From the NCBI GenBank assembly GCA_028285385.1, contig JANQPR010000139.1, positions 1 through 44,077 of the forward strand: 44,077 nt of DNA. The letters run 5' to 3'. A program made the position numbers and the translations under genes. The notes under the pieces are model-generated. The model worked only from the letters and a program-made list of their open reading frames with translations, was not told the origin of the DNA and searched no databases. Shown here piece after piece: positions 34,787 to 43,589 of this stretch. The stretch's first letter is position 1. The number at the start of each line of letters is the position of its first letter. The stretch is from Phycisphaera sp. GTDB lineage: Bacteria; Planctomycetota; Phycisphaerae; Phycisphaerales; Phycisphaeraceae.

Positions 34787-35512
34787 CTAGGCGTTGCCGA
34801 AGATCAGCCACGCCCCGAGGCCGAAGATGATCAGGTCGGCCCAGACGTGGCTGATGTAGGCGGCGTAGATGTTGCGGTACCGGGCGTACAGCGCCGACCA
34901 CGTCACGCCGCCGATGAACACGCCGACCGACGCCAGCGTTGTGACCCGCCAGTCGAAGTACACGCTGAGCGCCAGCACGTGGTGAACGGTGAACAGCAAC
35001 CCCGCCAACCCGACGGCGACGATGTTGCCGACCTTGCCGGGGAGCAGGTCGCGCAACCGGCAGTACGTGAACCACCGCCAGAAGTATTCTTCGAGCAACG
35101 AGTTCACGGTGCACCAGTACAGCGCGCCGCCGGCGTAGAGCCAGGGGTTGTCCAGCCCCATCGCCGCGATCTTCTCGCGCATCAAGGCAAAGTCGATCCA
35201 CGCGTCGGCGATGAGCAGGTACGTGACGCCGATGACCAGAAAGATCAGCACGCCGGTAACGTGGCCGGCCACCATCCCACGGTTCGACCAACGCGGCAGG
35301 CGCAGCCGCCCTTTCTCGATGTACACCAGCCAGAGCACCGGCACGGCGAGCATCCACGCCTTGCCGACCATCCAGACCGCCTTGGCCCAGGTCGCCTCGG
35401 GGTAGGCCACCGCGGCCAGCGCCACGCCGACCGTCGGGATCGGCACACTGACCAGCAGTGCCATCAACGCCAAACCGGGCCGAGGCGTGTTGACGGGATC
35501 GAGTTCGTTCAT
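34787..35512 (-). CDS. CPBP-family intramembrane metalloprotease
   Basis: A 241-residue protein with about six membrane segments. The family motifs are NSLLEEYFWRWFTY (E-E-x-x-x-R), FTVHHVLALSVY (His of motif 2) and YISHVWADLIIFG (His of motif 3), which supply the glutamate and histidines of the Abi/CAAX-like active site. Members process prenylated proteins or peptides; the substrate here is unknown. TACAAC lies six bases before ATG 35512, one base off the leaderless pattern. The gene stands 40 bp from the start of the exported protein on the same strand. Confidence 0.88.
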   Translation of the reverse strand: MNELDPVNTPRPGLALMALLVSVPIPTVGVALAAVAYPEATWAKAVWMVGKAWMLAVPVLWLVYIEKGRLRLPRWSNRGMVAGHVTGVLIFLVIGVTYLLIADAWIDFALMREKIAAMGLDNPWLYAGGALYWCTVNSLLEEYFWRWFTYCRLRDLLPGKVGNIVAVGLAGLLFTVHHVLALSVYFDWRVTTLASVGVFIGGVTWSALYARYRNIYAAYISHVWADLIIFGLGAWLIFGNA

Positions 35513-35561
35513 TCTCGCGTTGTACCCGCTGTTGAAAGGGCGAACCTACGCCGTGTGGGGG

Positions 35562-37340
35562 CTAGCGCGGCGACACCGCGTCGGGCTTCACCGCCGCCCC
35601 GCCCCGGCGGTAGTCCGCGACGCCGATCGCCTCGCCGGTCTCCGTATCGAAACCGATCGTGTGGGCCGAGCCCTGCGCCGCGCGGAACTCGACGTCGTGC
35701 CCCCTCGCCCGCAGCGCGTCGACGGCCCGCGCCCACGCCGTTTCGTCCCCCGCCGACTCCAGCCGAACCACATCCGGCAGCCACTGGTGGTGCACCCGCC
35801 GCGCCTGCACCGCCTCGTCCACCGGCATGCCGAACTCGAGCACGTTCAGCACGATGCACGCCACCGTGTTGATGATCGTCCGCCCGCCCGGCGAACCGGT
35901 CACCAGCACCGGCTCGCCGCCCTTCATCACCAGCGTCGGCGACATCGAGCTCAGCATACGCTTCCCCGGCTCGATCAGGTTCGGCGCCGTGCCGATCGCG
36001 CCACTCCTTGTGGTCCGTCCGGCGACCCAGTTGAAGTCGCCCATCTCGTTGTTCAGGACGAAGCCCAGCCCCGGCAGCACCACGCGGCTGCCCCAGGCCT
36101 GCTCCAGTGTCGTCGTGCACGCCACCACTATCCCGTCGGCGTCCGCCACCGAGAAGTGTGTCGTGCTGTCAGACTCTTCCGTCAGCGGGATCGCGGGGCG
36201 CAGCGACGTGCTCGGCGTCGCGCGATCGGGGTGGATCGTCTCGCCCAGCCGACGCGCGAACGTCTTGCTTGTCAACGCTTTAACCGGTACGTCCACGAAG
36301 TCCGCGTCGCCCAACCGCAACGCCCGCTGGTGGAACGCGCGCCGCATCGCCTCGGTCATCAGGTGCAGCGTCCGCGGTTCGAACCGGCCGTGCCGACGAA
36401 GCTCAAACGGCTCGATCACCTGCAGGATCAGCGACACGCACACGCCCCCCGAACTCGGCGGCGGCATGCCGTACACGTCGTGGCCACGGAAGCGGGCGTG
36501 CGTCGGCGTCCGCCACTTCGCCTGGTAGTTCGCCAGGTCGTTGAACGCGATGACCCCGCCCTGTTGTTGATTGAGATCGGCGAACCGCTCGGCGATCGGG
36601 CCGACGTAGAACGCCGCCGCGCCCTGTCCCGCGATCGTGTCGAGCGTGTCGGCGAGGTCGGGCAGCATCAGCGTGTCCCCTGCCTGCCATGCTCCGCCGC
36701 CGGGCTTGCCGTAGACCCGGCGGAACTCGCCAACTTGAACGTGATCGTCGCCTTCCGCCTCGACGCGCTGCATCACCCGGTTGATCGATCCCGCAAGAAA
36801 GGCGTCGACCACGACGCCATCACGGGCCAACTGCACCGCCGGGTTCACCACGTCGCGCCAAGGCAGCGTACCGAAACGCGCGTGCGCCGCGGCGAGGCCG
36901 GCAACGCTGCCGGGGACGCCGGCGTGTCGCGCGTGGTGCCGGTTCTCACCCGGGGTGTACATGTCGGCGGTGGCTGCGCCGGGCGCGGTCTCCCGGAAGT
37001 CGAGGGCGACCGGATCGACCTCGGGCGTGGCGATGAGCATGAACCCGCCGCCGCCGAGGTTACCGGCTTCGGGCCAGGCGACGGCGAGCGCAAACGCGGT
37101 CGCCACCGCCGCGTCGACCGCGTTGCCCCCACGGGCGAGAACGTCGGCCCCGATGCGCGAAGCGACCGGCGCATCGCTGACCACGACGCCGGCCGTGGAG
37201 CGCATGACTTGAACGTGTTTGGGCTGAACACTGAGTTCGCTCGCGCGCGGCTCTGCCCGATCAACCGAAGCACAGCCGCCAAGCAGCGAAAGCGTAATCG
37301 TGGCCACTCCAAGACCGGCTTGACCCATTCGCATAACCAT
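35562..37340 (-). CDS. ggt: Gamma-glutamyltransferase
   Basis: A 592-residue enzyme that cleaves or transfers the gamma-glutamyl group of glutathione and related peptides. It is made as a precursor that self-cleaves before the nucleophile Thr, here in ESDSTTHFSVADADG. Other family blocks are WPEAGNLGGGGFMLIATPE, GMPPPSSGGVCVSLILQV, LNNEMGDFNW and VTGSPGGRTIINTV. The N-terminus has a lipoprotein signal peptide (TITLSLLGGCAS), so it should be anchored on the outside of the inner membrane. ATG 37340 is chosen for AAGGGA seven bases upstream; an ATG six codons earlier (37358) is also possible. Confidence 0.95.
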   Translation of the reverse strand: MVMRMGQAGLGVATITLSLLGGCASVDRAEPRASELSVQPKHVQVMRSTAGVVVSDAPVASRIGADVLARGGNAVDAAVATAFALAVAWPEAGNLGGGGFMLIATPEVDPVALDFRETAPGAATADMYTPGENRHHARHAGVPGSVAGLAAAHARFGTLPWRDVVNPAVQLARDGVVVDAFLAGSINRVMQRVEAEGDDHVQVGEFRRVYGKPGGGAWQAGDTLMLPDLADTLDTIAGQGAAAFYVGPIAERFADLNQQQGGVIAFNDLANYQAKWRTPTHARFRGHDVYGMPPPSSGGVCVSLILQVIEPFELRRHGRFEPRTLHLMTEAMRRAFHQRALRLGDADFVDVPVKALTSKTFARRLGETIHPDRATPSTSLRPAIPLTEESDSTTHFSVADADGIVVACTTTLEQAWGSRVVLPGLGFVLNNEMGDFNWVAGRTTRSGAIGTAPNLIEPGKRMLSSMSPTLVMKGGEPVLVTGSPGGRTIINTVACIVLNVLEFGMPVDEAVQARRVHHQWLPDVVRLESAGDETAWARAVDALRARGHDVEFRAAQGSAHTIGFDTETGEAIGVADYRRGGAAVKPDAVSPR

Positions 37341-37377
37341 GCCTCGGTCCCTTGTCATTCGCCCCGCAACTGGACAC

Positions 37378-39309
37378 CTACGCCGCGTACCACGCCAACG
37401 CCGTCCAGCACGCCGCCGCGAGCGTCATCGCTACCGTTGCCGGGACGATCTGAGTGCGGACGTGGTCCATCAGGTCGGCGCCGCTGACCATCGAGCTCAG
37501 GACCGTGGTGTCGGAAATCGGCGAGCACTGGTCGCCGTACAGCGAGCCGTTCAGGATCGTCGCGAAGCACACCATCATGTACAGCTTTGCGTGCTCCACG
37601 TCCTGCCCCTGCGCGATCGCCCACGCCAACGGCAGCCCGAGCGGGAACGCGACCGCGTACGTCCCCCAACTCGTGCCGGTCGAGAACGAGATCACCATCG
37701 TCAGCACCAGCAGACACACCGGAAGCAGCCAGAACGGCACCGCGTCGCCAAGAAGCGCAACCAAGTATGCACCGCCGCCGGCGTCCTTGCTCACATTCCC
37801 GATTGTCACCGCCAGCACCAAGATCACCGCCGCGACCAGCACGCCCTTCATCCCCTGGCCCATGCCCTCGACCAGCTCGCCCAGCGACAACCCCCGCGAG
37901 AGCGCCATCCCACACGCCAGCAGGAACGCCGCGAAGAACGCCCACACGACGTTCGGCGACCCGGTCACGCCGAACGTCGTCAACGCGATGCCGATCAGCG
38001 TGAACAACGGCAGGAGGAAGCCCCACATCGTCGGCACGAAGTTGCGGGGCGGCCTGTCCTCCTCCAGCTCCTTTGCAGACAAAGGTGACGACCCCGGGGC
38101 GCTGAGTTGGCCGGTTTCGCGGGACCGTTTGATCGCGTTGCGGAAGCGCCGGCCGAGGATCGGGGCCTTGTCGATGCAGAGGAGGAAAGTGCCCAACACC
38201 GCGAAGATGCCGTAGAAACTCAGCGGGATCGAGCCGAAAAAGAAGTCCATCCGGTCCTCACGGGTGGCGAGGAAGGTGACGCCCGGCACGAAGATCAGCG
38301 CCTGCACGTAGGCCGGCCAGGCGTTGAACGCGAGCACGGCGGCGATGGGCGAAGCGGTCGAGTCGACGATGTAGCTGAGTTCTTCGCTGCTGACCTTCTC
38401 GCGTTCGGTCAGCGGCTTCACGGTGGTGCCGACCATGACGGTGCTGATCGTGCCGCCCTGGAAGAAGATGACGCCGAGCGCCCAACCGACGAGCTTGGCG
38501 CTGCGCGGCCCCCGGACGAACCGAGCCGCCGCCCACTCCGCGAAGGCCCGGGCCGAGCCGCTGCGCGACCACACGCCCAACAGCCCGCCGAGCAGCCCGA
38601 GGTACAGCAGCACGACTTCGGCCACCGCCTCGGACATCAGCGTCGGCATCAACACGTCCTGGGGCACGTTGTACTGCCGCAGCAACAGTGCCCCGGCCAC
38701 GACCCCGCCGAACAGAGCGGTCAACGGCTCACGCGTCAGCAGGCACAGCCCGATCGCCGCACCGGCCGGCAGCAAGGACCACACGCCCCAGTGCCGGGTC
38801 GCGCGCAACTCCTGGTACTGCCGAGCCGTCGAGCCGGCGTCGTCGGGCACCGTCTCGAACACGACCTGCGAAGTCGTAGCCTCGGCCTGCGCCTCGATCG
38901 GCAACGCCGAGAGTTGCTCGACCGTCACGGTCGCCTCGGCCTTGGGCACCGCATCGTCTAGGTAGCGCGGCCGGTCGCGTTCGACCGTGAACACCCGACC
39001 ATCGTCCGTGACCTGCACATCCAACACGCGCGACTGCACCACCCAGGTCGGCGGCACGTACCACCCCACCAGCAACCCCGCCAGCAGCACCAGCGCGAAC
39101 GCGGCGGGCGTTGCGCCCAGCGGCCGCTGCCAGGGGGCCTTGACGCGGATGTGCCGCAGGTCGTCGCCGAACCCTTCGGCCTCGGCAAGGCGTGCCGTCG
39201 CTTCGCCGTTCACGTCACCGTCGGGCGAGGCGCTAGGCTCGGCGGACGCGGGCTCCGGCCGAGCGGTCGACGGGGTTGTCGTGTCGTCTCGACCGGCCGG
39301 GTCCACCAT
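37378..39309 (-). CDS. NhaC-family sodium/proton antiporter
   Basis: A 643-residue membrane protein with about 12 membrane segments. Characteristic stretches are IFFQGGTISTVMVGTTVKPL, YIVDSTASPIAAVLAFNAWP, FSTGTSWGTYAVAFPLG and NGSLYGDQCSPISDTTVLSS, which together identify the NhaC/YuiF-type antiporters. An extracytoplasmic insert of about 100 residues with a beta-like pattern (VLDVQVTDDGRVFTVERD) follows the first membrane segment and is not usual. ATG 39309 is chosen for GGAG eight bases upstream; the frame opens at ATG 39378, adding 23 low-complexity residues. It is upstream of ggt with a 37-bp gap, so they are likely co-transcribed. Confidence 0.9.
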   Translation of the reverse strand: MVDPAGRDDTTTPSTARPEPASAEPSASPDGDVNGEATARLAEAEGFGDDLRHIRVKAPWQRPLGATPAAFALVLLAGLLVGWYVPPTWVVQSRVLDVQVTDDGRVFTVERDRPRYLDDAVPKAEATVTVEQLSALPIEAQAEATTSQVVFETVPDDAGSTARQYQELRATRHWGVWSLLPAGAAIGLCLLTREPLTALFGGVVAGALLLRQYNVPQDVLMPTLMSEAVAEVVLLYLGLLGGLLGVWSRSGSARAFAEWAAARFVRGPRSAKLVGWALGVIFFQGGTISTVMVGTTVKPLTEREKVSSEELSYIVDSTASPIAAVLAFNAWPAYVQALIFVPGVTFLATREDRMDFFFGSIPLSFYGIFAVLGTFLLCIDKAPILGRRFRNAIKRSRETGQLSAPGSSPLSAKELEEDRPPRNFVPTMWGFLLPLFTLIGIALTTFGVTGSPNVVWAFFAAFLLACGMALSRGLSLGELVEGMGQGMKGVLVAAVILVLAVTIGNVSKDAGGGAYLVALLGDAVPFWLLPVCLLVLTMVISFSTGTSWGTYAVAFPLGLPLAWAIAQGQDVEHAKLYMMVCFATILNGSLYGDQCSPISDTTVLSSMVSGADLMDHVRTQIVPATVAMTLAAACWTALAWYAA

Positions 39310-39408
39310 GGCGCGGGCTCCGCAGTTCGTGCCGGGGTCCGCGCCGGTCAGCGAACGCCGACCCGTCGACGGATTCATCCCAAGCGAACCCGCATGTTAT
39401 GCGTTTGT

Positions 39409-40230
39409 CTAGCCGGCGTCGGGCGTGGATGCACCGCGTGTCCACCGCCGAGCCAACAGCGCCACCCCGACCGACCCCAGAACCGCCACGGCCGGCTCCG
39501 GGATCGGGTTGGCGACGAGCGCCGCCTCGGCGAACGTCGTCGCCACGGTGATGCGGTCGAGATCGATCCGGGCGTTCTGGCTCGACGCGAACTCGGACAC
39601 GACGAACGCCCCCGCCAATGAGTCGAAAGCAAAAGAACCGTCGGTGTGCGTAAGCGTCGGCAATAACTCAGACGACCCGGCGTCGACATCGATCCAGGCC
39701 TTGACGTTGCCGGTGCCCAGTTCGGCCGAGAACACGACGCGGTAGGTCTGCCCAAAGGCGAGGTCGACGCTGGCGGACGAGGCCGTCGACGCGGCGGTGC
39801 TGACGACACCGAAGGTCAGGTCGTAGTCCGACGCGGCGCCATCCGCGCTCCGCTCGATGGAGACGCGACCAAGCCGGAAGTCGCCGCTGATCCCGACCGG
39901 TTTACCCCTGAACCCGATGAGGTTCTTGGCGGTCGTGACGGGCAGGCTGTTGACGCGCAGGTCAAAGCCGAGGAACAGGTCGCCGCCGCCGACCGGCGCG
40001 TCGAAATCCCGCCGCGTCTCGTCCCCGCCGCTGGCGCCTTCGCCCACGTTCAGCCAACCGCCCGTGACCTTTAGGCCGGCCGCGGCTGACCAATCGTCGG
40101 CGTAGGCCGAGGAGAACGGGTTCGTCAACGGCACGGTGTCGACGAGGAAGTCCTCCTGGAACAACGTCGCGGAGCGCGCGGACACCGTTGTGAGCAAGCT
40201 CGCCAAGACCGCCGGAATGATTCGGTACAT
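39409..40230 (-). CDS. Exported PEP-CTERM protein, 273 aa
   Basis: An N-terminal signal peptide (MYRIIPAVLASLLTTVSARS) is followed by a beta-sandwich-like domain with concanavalin/laminin-G style rhythm (GGDLFLGFDLRVNSLP, YRVVFSAELGTGNVKAWIDV). The C-terminus is PEPAVAVLGSVGVALLARRW, a PEP-CTERM sorting tail recognised by an exosortase. It should be exported and anchored or released at the envelope. Its domain function is unknown. ATG 40230 fits the signal peptide and has GAGG upstream; the open frame further upstream is not coding-like. Confidence 0.88.
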   Translation of the reverse strand: MYRIIPAVLASLLTTVSARSATLFQEDFLVDTVPLTNPFSSAYADDWSAAAGLKVTGGWLNVGEGASGGDETRRDFDAPVGGGDLFLGFDLRVNSLPVTTAKNLIGFRGKPVGISGDFRLGRVSIERSADGAASDYDLTFGVVSTAASTASSASVDLAFGQTYRVVFSAELGTGNVKAWIDVDAGSSELLPTLTHTDGSFAFDSLAGAFVVSEFASSQNARIDLDRITVATTFAEAALVANPIPEPAVAVLGSVGVALLARRWTRGASTPDAG

Positions 40231-40377
40231 CTCGTCGCCTCGCCGCCGGCGATTCGCTCGCCCTGGAAATGGACCACACGTAACTGCAAAGTAGCTGGGG
40301 TGCCGGCAGATGTCGAGCAAAATCCGCCGCCGGGCCGCGCAAGACTGGATTCGCTGGCGGACGGGTTTGCGCGATGG

Positions 40378-40413
40378 CCCGCCGGGAGCAGTTTTCCCTT
40401 GGTGCCCGGCGGG
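40378..40413. repeat. Inverted repeat in the divergent PEP-CTERM promoter region
   Basis: CCCGCCGGG (40378-40386) and CCCGGCGGG (40405-40413) are perfect complements with an 18-bp spacer. The second arm lies in the spacer of the predicted promoter, so it may be an operator. Confidence 0.5.
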
Positions 40414-40427
40414 TCGTTCGGTAGCTT
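40399..40427 (+). promoter_or_regulatory. Promoter of the 567-aa PEP-CTERM gene
   Basis: TTGGTG and TAGCTT separated by 17 bp, with a predicted start near 40434 and a short leader containing a perfect ribosome-binding site. Confidence 0.5.
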
Positions 40428-40456
40428 CAGAGCGGGAAATGCCCAGGAGGTGAGCC

Positions 40457-42160
40457 ATGGCATCACGTTTCTCCCACGGCGTCCGGGCGTGGGCAACCAC
40501 GGCCGCGCTGAGTTGGTGCGGCTGTGCCGCGGGTCAGACGTTCCAGTGGACCGGCACCAATGGCAGCCTCTGGTCCGACCCGGGCAACTGGTCCAATGCG
40601 CCCGGCTTCCCCAACTTCAGCGGGCACAACGCGGTGGTCGCCGCGGCTGGCTCGGCGCAGTTCGGTACGCCGCCGGTGATGGATCAGGCGATCCTGCTCA
40701 ACCAGCTGAGCATCACCAACAGCGGCGACGTGTTCAACGGGCTGTTTGGGAACCACCGCCTCGCGGTGCTGAACCAGACGCTGATCAGCGGCAACGGGTC
40801 GAGCCTCGTGATCGCCAACGCGCCGAACCCTGTCGACTTCGACGCCGAGGACCTGGACGTGTTCTTCACGGGCACGGCGGCCAACAGCGGGCTGATCCTC
40901 AACGGCGGCACCGTGCGCGTCGGCGGCGAAGCGCTGGTGAACGCCACCGGCGTCGTGCAGGGGAACGGCGTCATCGAGTTGGACGGCCCGAGCGCCCGGT
41001 TCACGCTCGGCGGGTTGCTGCGGGTGCCGACGAATCGAACCCTTGAGATGCGACTCGTGAACCTCGGGCCGACCATGGACTGGAACGGGCCGTTCGGCAG
41101 CACGTCCGTCATCGAGGTGCAAGACAACGCCACGCTCACGCTGCGCGTCCCGCCGACCGCGCCATTCCGCAACACGATGCAGATCGCCGGCACATTCAAC
41201 CCGTTGTTTTCCTGGACCAACGAGGGCACCATCAACCTCAACGACGGGCTGCTCGACGGCGGGGGCCTGACCAACACCGGGACAATCAACACGTCCGGCG
41301 ACGCCCGCATCGACAGCTTTGCGTTTTTCGAGCCGACCTCGACGGTGGTGCTGGGCGGCGGGACGTTGGCGCTCGAGGGCGGGGTGACCAACATCGATGC
41401 CGGCGCCTCGTTCTTCGGGGCCGGCACACTGATCAACCGCGGCGTCGCGGGCCTCGACGACGTCAACTTCGGGTTGATCCCGGTCCGCAACGAGAACGCC
41501 ATCGGGCTCGCCGGCTCCGACATCACGTTCTTCGAGACCTACCGGCCGGTGCTCGCGCAGGCGCCGCGGTTCGAGCAGACGGCCGACGGGCTGCTGTTGT
41601 TCGTTCTCGGCGACAACGGGAACGCGCCCGGGACCGACTTTTCGCAACTGGACGTCAGCGGCACCGCAACCCTCGACGGCGAGCTCGCCATCCAGGGCCC
41701 GGGCGAAGACTTCCCCGCGTACACCCCGGCCCTGGGCGATTCGTTCCCGGTCATCACCGCGCTCGGCGGCGTCACGGGACGGTTCGGTGAGTTCAGCTCC
41801 GATATCGACCTGCCGCTCGGGCTGATCTGGGCCGTGAGCTACTCGGGGACAGACGTCACCGTTTCCGTCGTCGCGGGGCTCCGCGGCGACTACAACGACA
41901 ACGGCCAGGTCGAGCAGGGCGACCTTGATCTGGTGCTGCAGAACTGGGGCAAAGACGTGCGCGTCACGGGCGTGCCAACCGGATGGACCAACGACCTGCC
42001 CTTCGGCGTGATCGAGCAGAACGAACTCGACCCCGTGCTGCAGAACTGGGGGAGCACGGCCGTGCCGGACTTCCGGGGCTTCACCGTCCCCGAGCCGGCC
42101 GCCGTCGTGTGCCTTGGGGGTTTGGCGAGTCTGGCGCGGCTGCGACGCCGGTCGGTCTGA
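40457..42160 (+). CDS. Large exported PEP-CTERM protein with dockerin-like repeat
   Basis: A 567-residue protein with a signal peptide (TTAALSWCGCAAGQ). A long Asn/Gly-rich beta-helix-like body follows, with repeated short strands (NGGTVRVGGEALVNATGVV, LTNTGTINTSGDARIDSF) as in autotransporter-type passenger domains. Near the C-terminus is a dockerin-like calcium loop, GDYNDNGQVEQGDLDLVLQN, followed by a degenerate copy, GVIEQNELDPVLQNWG. It ends in the sorting tail VPEPAAVVCLGGLASLARLR. The start is ATG 40457 behind AGGAGGTGA. It probably forms a surface or matrix structure; no enzymatic motif is seen. Confidence 0.9.
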   Translation: MASRFSHGVRAWATTAALSWCGCAAGQTFQWTGTNGSLWSDPGNWSNAPGFPNFSGHNAVVAAAGSAQFGTPPVMDQAILLNQLSITNSGDVFNGLFGNHRLAVLNQTLISGNGSSLVIANAPNPVDFDAEDLDVFFTGTAANSGLILNGGTVRVGGEALVNATGVVQGNGVIELDGPSARFTLGGLLRVPTNRTLEMRLVNLGPTMDWNGPFGSTSVIEVQDNATLTLRVPPTAPFRNTMQIAGTFNPLFSWTNEGTINLNDGLLDGGGLTNTGTINTSGDARIDSFAFFEPTSTVVLGGGTLALEGGVTNIDAGASFFGAGTLINRGVAGLDDVNFGLIPVRNENAIGLAGSDITFFETYRPVLAQAPRFEQTADGLLLFVLGDNGNAPGTDFSQLDVSGTATLDGELAIQGPGEDFPAYTPALGDSFPVITALGGVTGRFGEFSSDIDLPLGLIWAVSYSGTDVTVSVVAGLRGDYNDNGQVEQGDLDLVLQNWGKDVRVTGVPTGWTNDLPFGVIEQNELDPVLQNWGSTAVPDFRGFTVPEPAAVVCLGGLASLARLRRRSV

Positions 42161-42191
42161 CTTTTTGCGGCCGTGTCACATTGGGCGAACC

Positions 42192-42219
42192 TTGGACGCG
42201 CGGCGCGGGTAAGTATCAT
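42192..42219 (+). promoter_or_regulatory. Promoter of the trypsin-like protease
   Basis: TTGGAC and TATCAT separated by 16 bp, predicting a start near 42226 and a leader of about 77 nt. Confidence 0.5.
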
Positions 42220-42302
42220 GCAAGCAGGAGGGACGCACGGCGACGGGGGTAGCCACGCAGTAAAACGCGCGTCAAGCGCCGCACGCCCCGACCGCTTTGC
42301 CC

Positions 42303-43505
42303 ATGCTCCGACTGCCCCTTCAATCCCAACGGCTAAGCGACACACCGGCCCGCCTCGGTGGGTCTGCGTTTGTGTTGGCCTGTGGCTTTGCCGGCCATGG
42401 CTTCGTGTCCACCGACGCCGACGCCGGCGCGATCCGCGACGACTCGACCTACGCCGCCTACGACGCCGCCCTGCTCAACGGCGTCGTGGCCGAGACCGTC
42501 GGGCGCGTGACCTACGGCTTCACGGGCTCGGCGTCGGGCATCTATCTCGGCGACGGCTGGGTCCTCACCGCCGCGCACGTCGGCGACGACGATCTCGACT
42601 TTGACTTCACGCTGAACGGCACGGCCTACGCCTCGGCCGACGTGTTCGTCCACCCCGACTGGGACCGGGCCGACATCACCGCGGGCAACGACCTCGCGCT
42701 GATCCAACTCGGCCAAGCCATCCCCGGTGTGGACGGCGCCCCGCTCTACGCCGGCACCGCCGCCCAGCTCCTGGGCAACACCGCCACCCTCGCGGGCTAC
42801 GGCAACACCGGCACCGGCGACACCGGCGGCACCGGGCCCGACGGCGACCTCCACGCCGGGCAGAACCGCGTCGACCGCCGTGGCGGGCAGTCCCCCTTCG
42901 CCAGCTACAACAGCGGCATCGTCTTCGTCGATTTCGACGACCCCGACCAAAACAACGACGGGTATTCCTGGTCGCCCGACCCCGCGTTGACCTACGAGTT
43001 CCTCATCGCGTCCGGCGACAGCGGCGGGCCCCTCTTCGTCGAACGCGGCGACGAGCTCCAAGTAGCCGGCGTCGCCTCGTTCCTCCTGGCCAACGACGGC
43101 ACCATCGACGGGGACTACGGCGACATCGGCGGGTTCTTCACCCTCGACGGCATGCTCCCGTGGATTGCCGAGACCACCGGCACCGCGGTCTTGCTTACCG
43201 GCGACGCCAACCAGAACGGCACGATCGAGCAGGGCGACCTCGACGCCGTCCTCCAGAACTGGGGCCGATCCAATCGCACTTGGGCGCAGGGCGACCTTGA
43301 CGGCAACGGCAGCGTCGAACAGGGCGACCTCGACCTCGTCCTCCAGAACTGGGGCAGTGTCACCGCACCGGATTTCGGCACACCAATCGTTGGCAACAAC
43401 ATCGTGCTGCCCGGCGGGTCATCCGCGGTCGTTCCCGAGCCGACGACGCTCGCCGCCGCGCTGCTGGCCCCGTTGACCCTGCGACGCCGCCGCCACAACG
43501 ACTGA
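42303..43505 (+). CDS. Exported trypsin-like serine protease with dockerin-like repeats and PEP-CTERM
   Basis: A 400-residue secreted S1-family protease. The catalytic triad is visible: His in GWVLTAAHVGD, Asp in GNDLALIQLG, and Ser in IASGDSGGPLFV. A hydrophobic N-terminus (GGSAFVLACGFAGHGF) serves for export. After the protease domain come two dockerin-like calcium loops, GDANQNGTIEQGDLDAVLQN and GDLDGNGSVEQGDLDLVLQN, each ending NWG, and then the sorting tail VPEPTTLAAALLAPLTLRRR. ATG 42303 was chosen; the strong AGGAGGG further upstream (about 42226) is too distant to serve it. The loops match those of the preceding gene almost exactly, so both may be built into the same structure. Confidence 0.9.
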   Translation: MLRLPLQSQRLSDTPARLGGSAFVLACGFAGHGFVSTDADAGAIRDDSTYAAYDAALLNGVVAETVGRVTYGFTGSASGIYLGDGWVLTAAHVGDDDLDFDFTLNGTAYASADVFVHPDWDRADITAGNDLALIQLGQAIPGVDGAPLYAGTAAQLLGNTATLAGYGNTGTGDTGGTGPDGDLHAGQNRVDRRGGQSPFASYNSGIVFVDFDDPDQNNDGYSWSPDPALTYEFLIASGDSGGPLFVERGDELQVAGVASFLLANDGTIDGDYGDIGGFFTLDGMLPWIAETTGTAVLLTGDANQNGTIEQGDLDAVLQNWGRSNRTWAQGDLDGNGSVEQGDLDLVLQNWGSVTAPDFGTPIVGNNIVLPGGSSAVVPEPTTLAAALLAPLTLRRRRHND

Positions 43506-43525
43506 ACACCCACCGCGTCATCCCA

Positions 43526-43566
43526 GAGCCCGCCGCTGCGACTAAACGTAAGCTGCGGCGGGGCTC
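43526..43566. terminator. Strong hairpin between convergent genes
   Basis: GAGCCC-GCCGC-TGC and GCTGCGGC-GGGGCTC form a long near-perfect stem between the protease and the convergent membrane-protein gene. There is no T-run on either strand, so it may be a barrier or 3'-end stabiliser rather than a classical terminator. Confidence 0.5.
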
Positions 43567-43589
43567 GTGGTCCTTGGTCCCCCCGCCCT

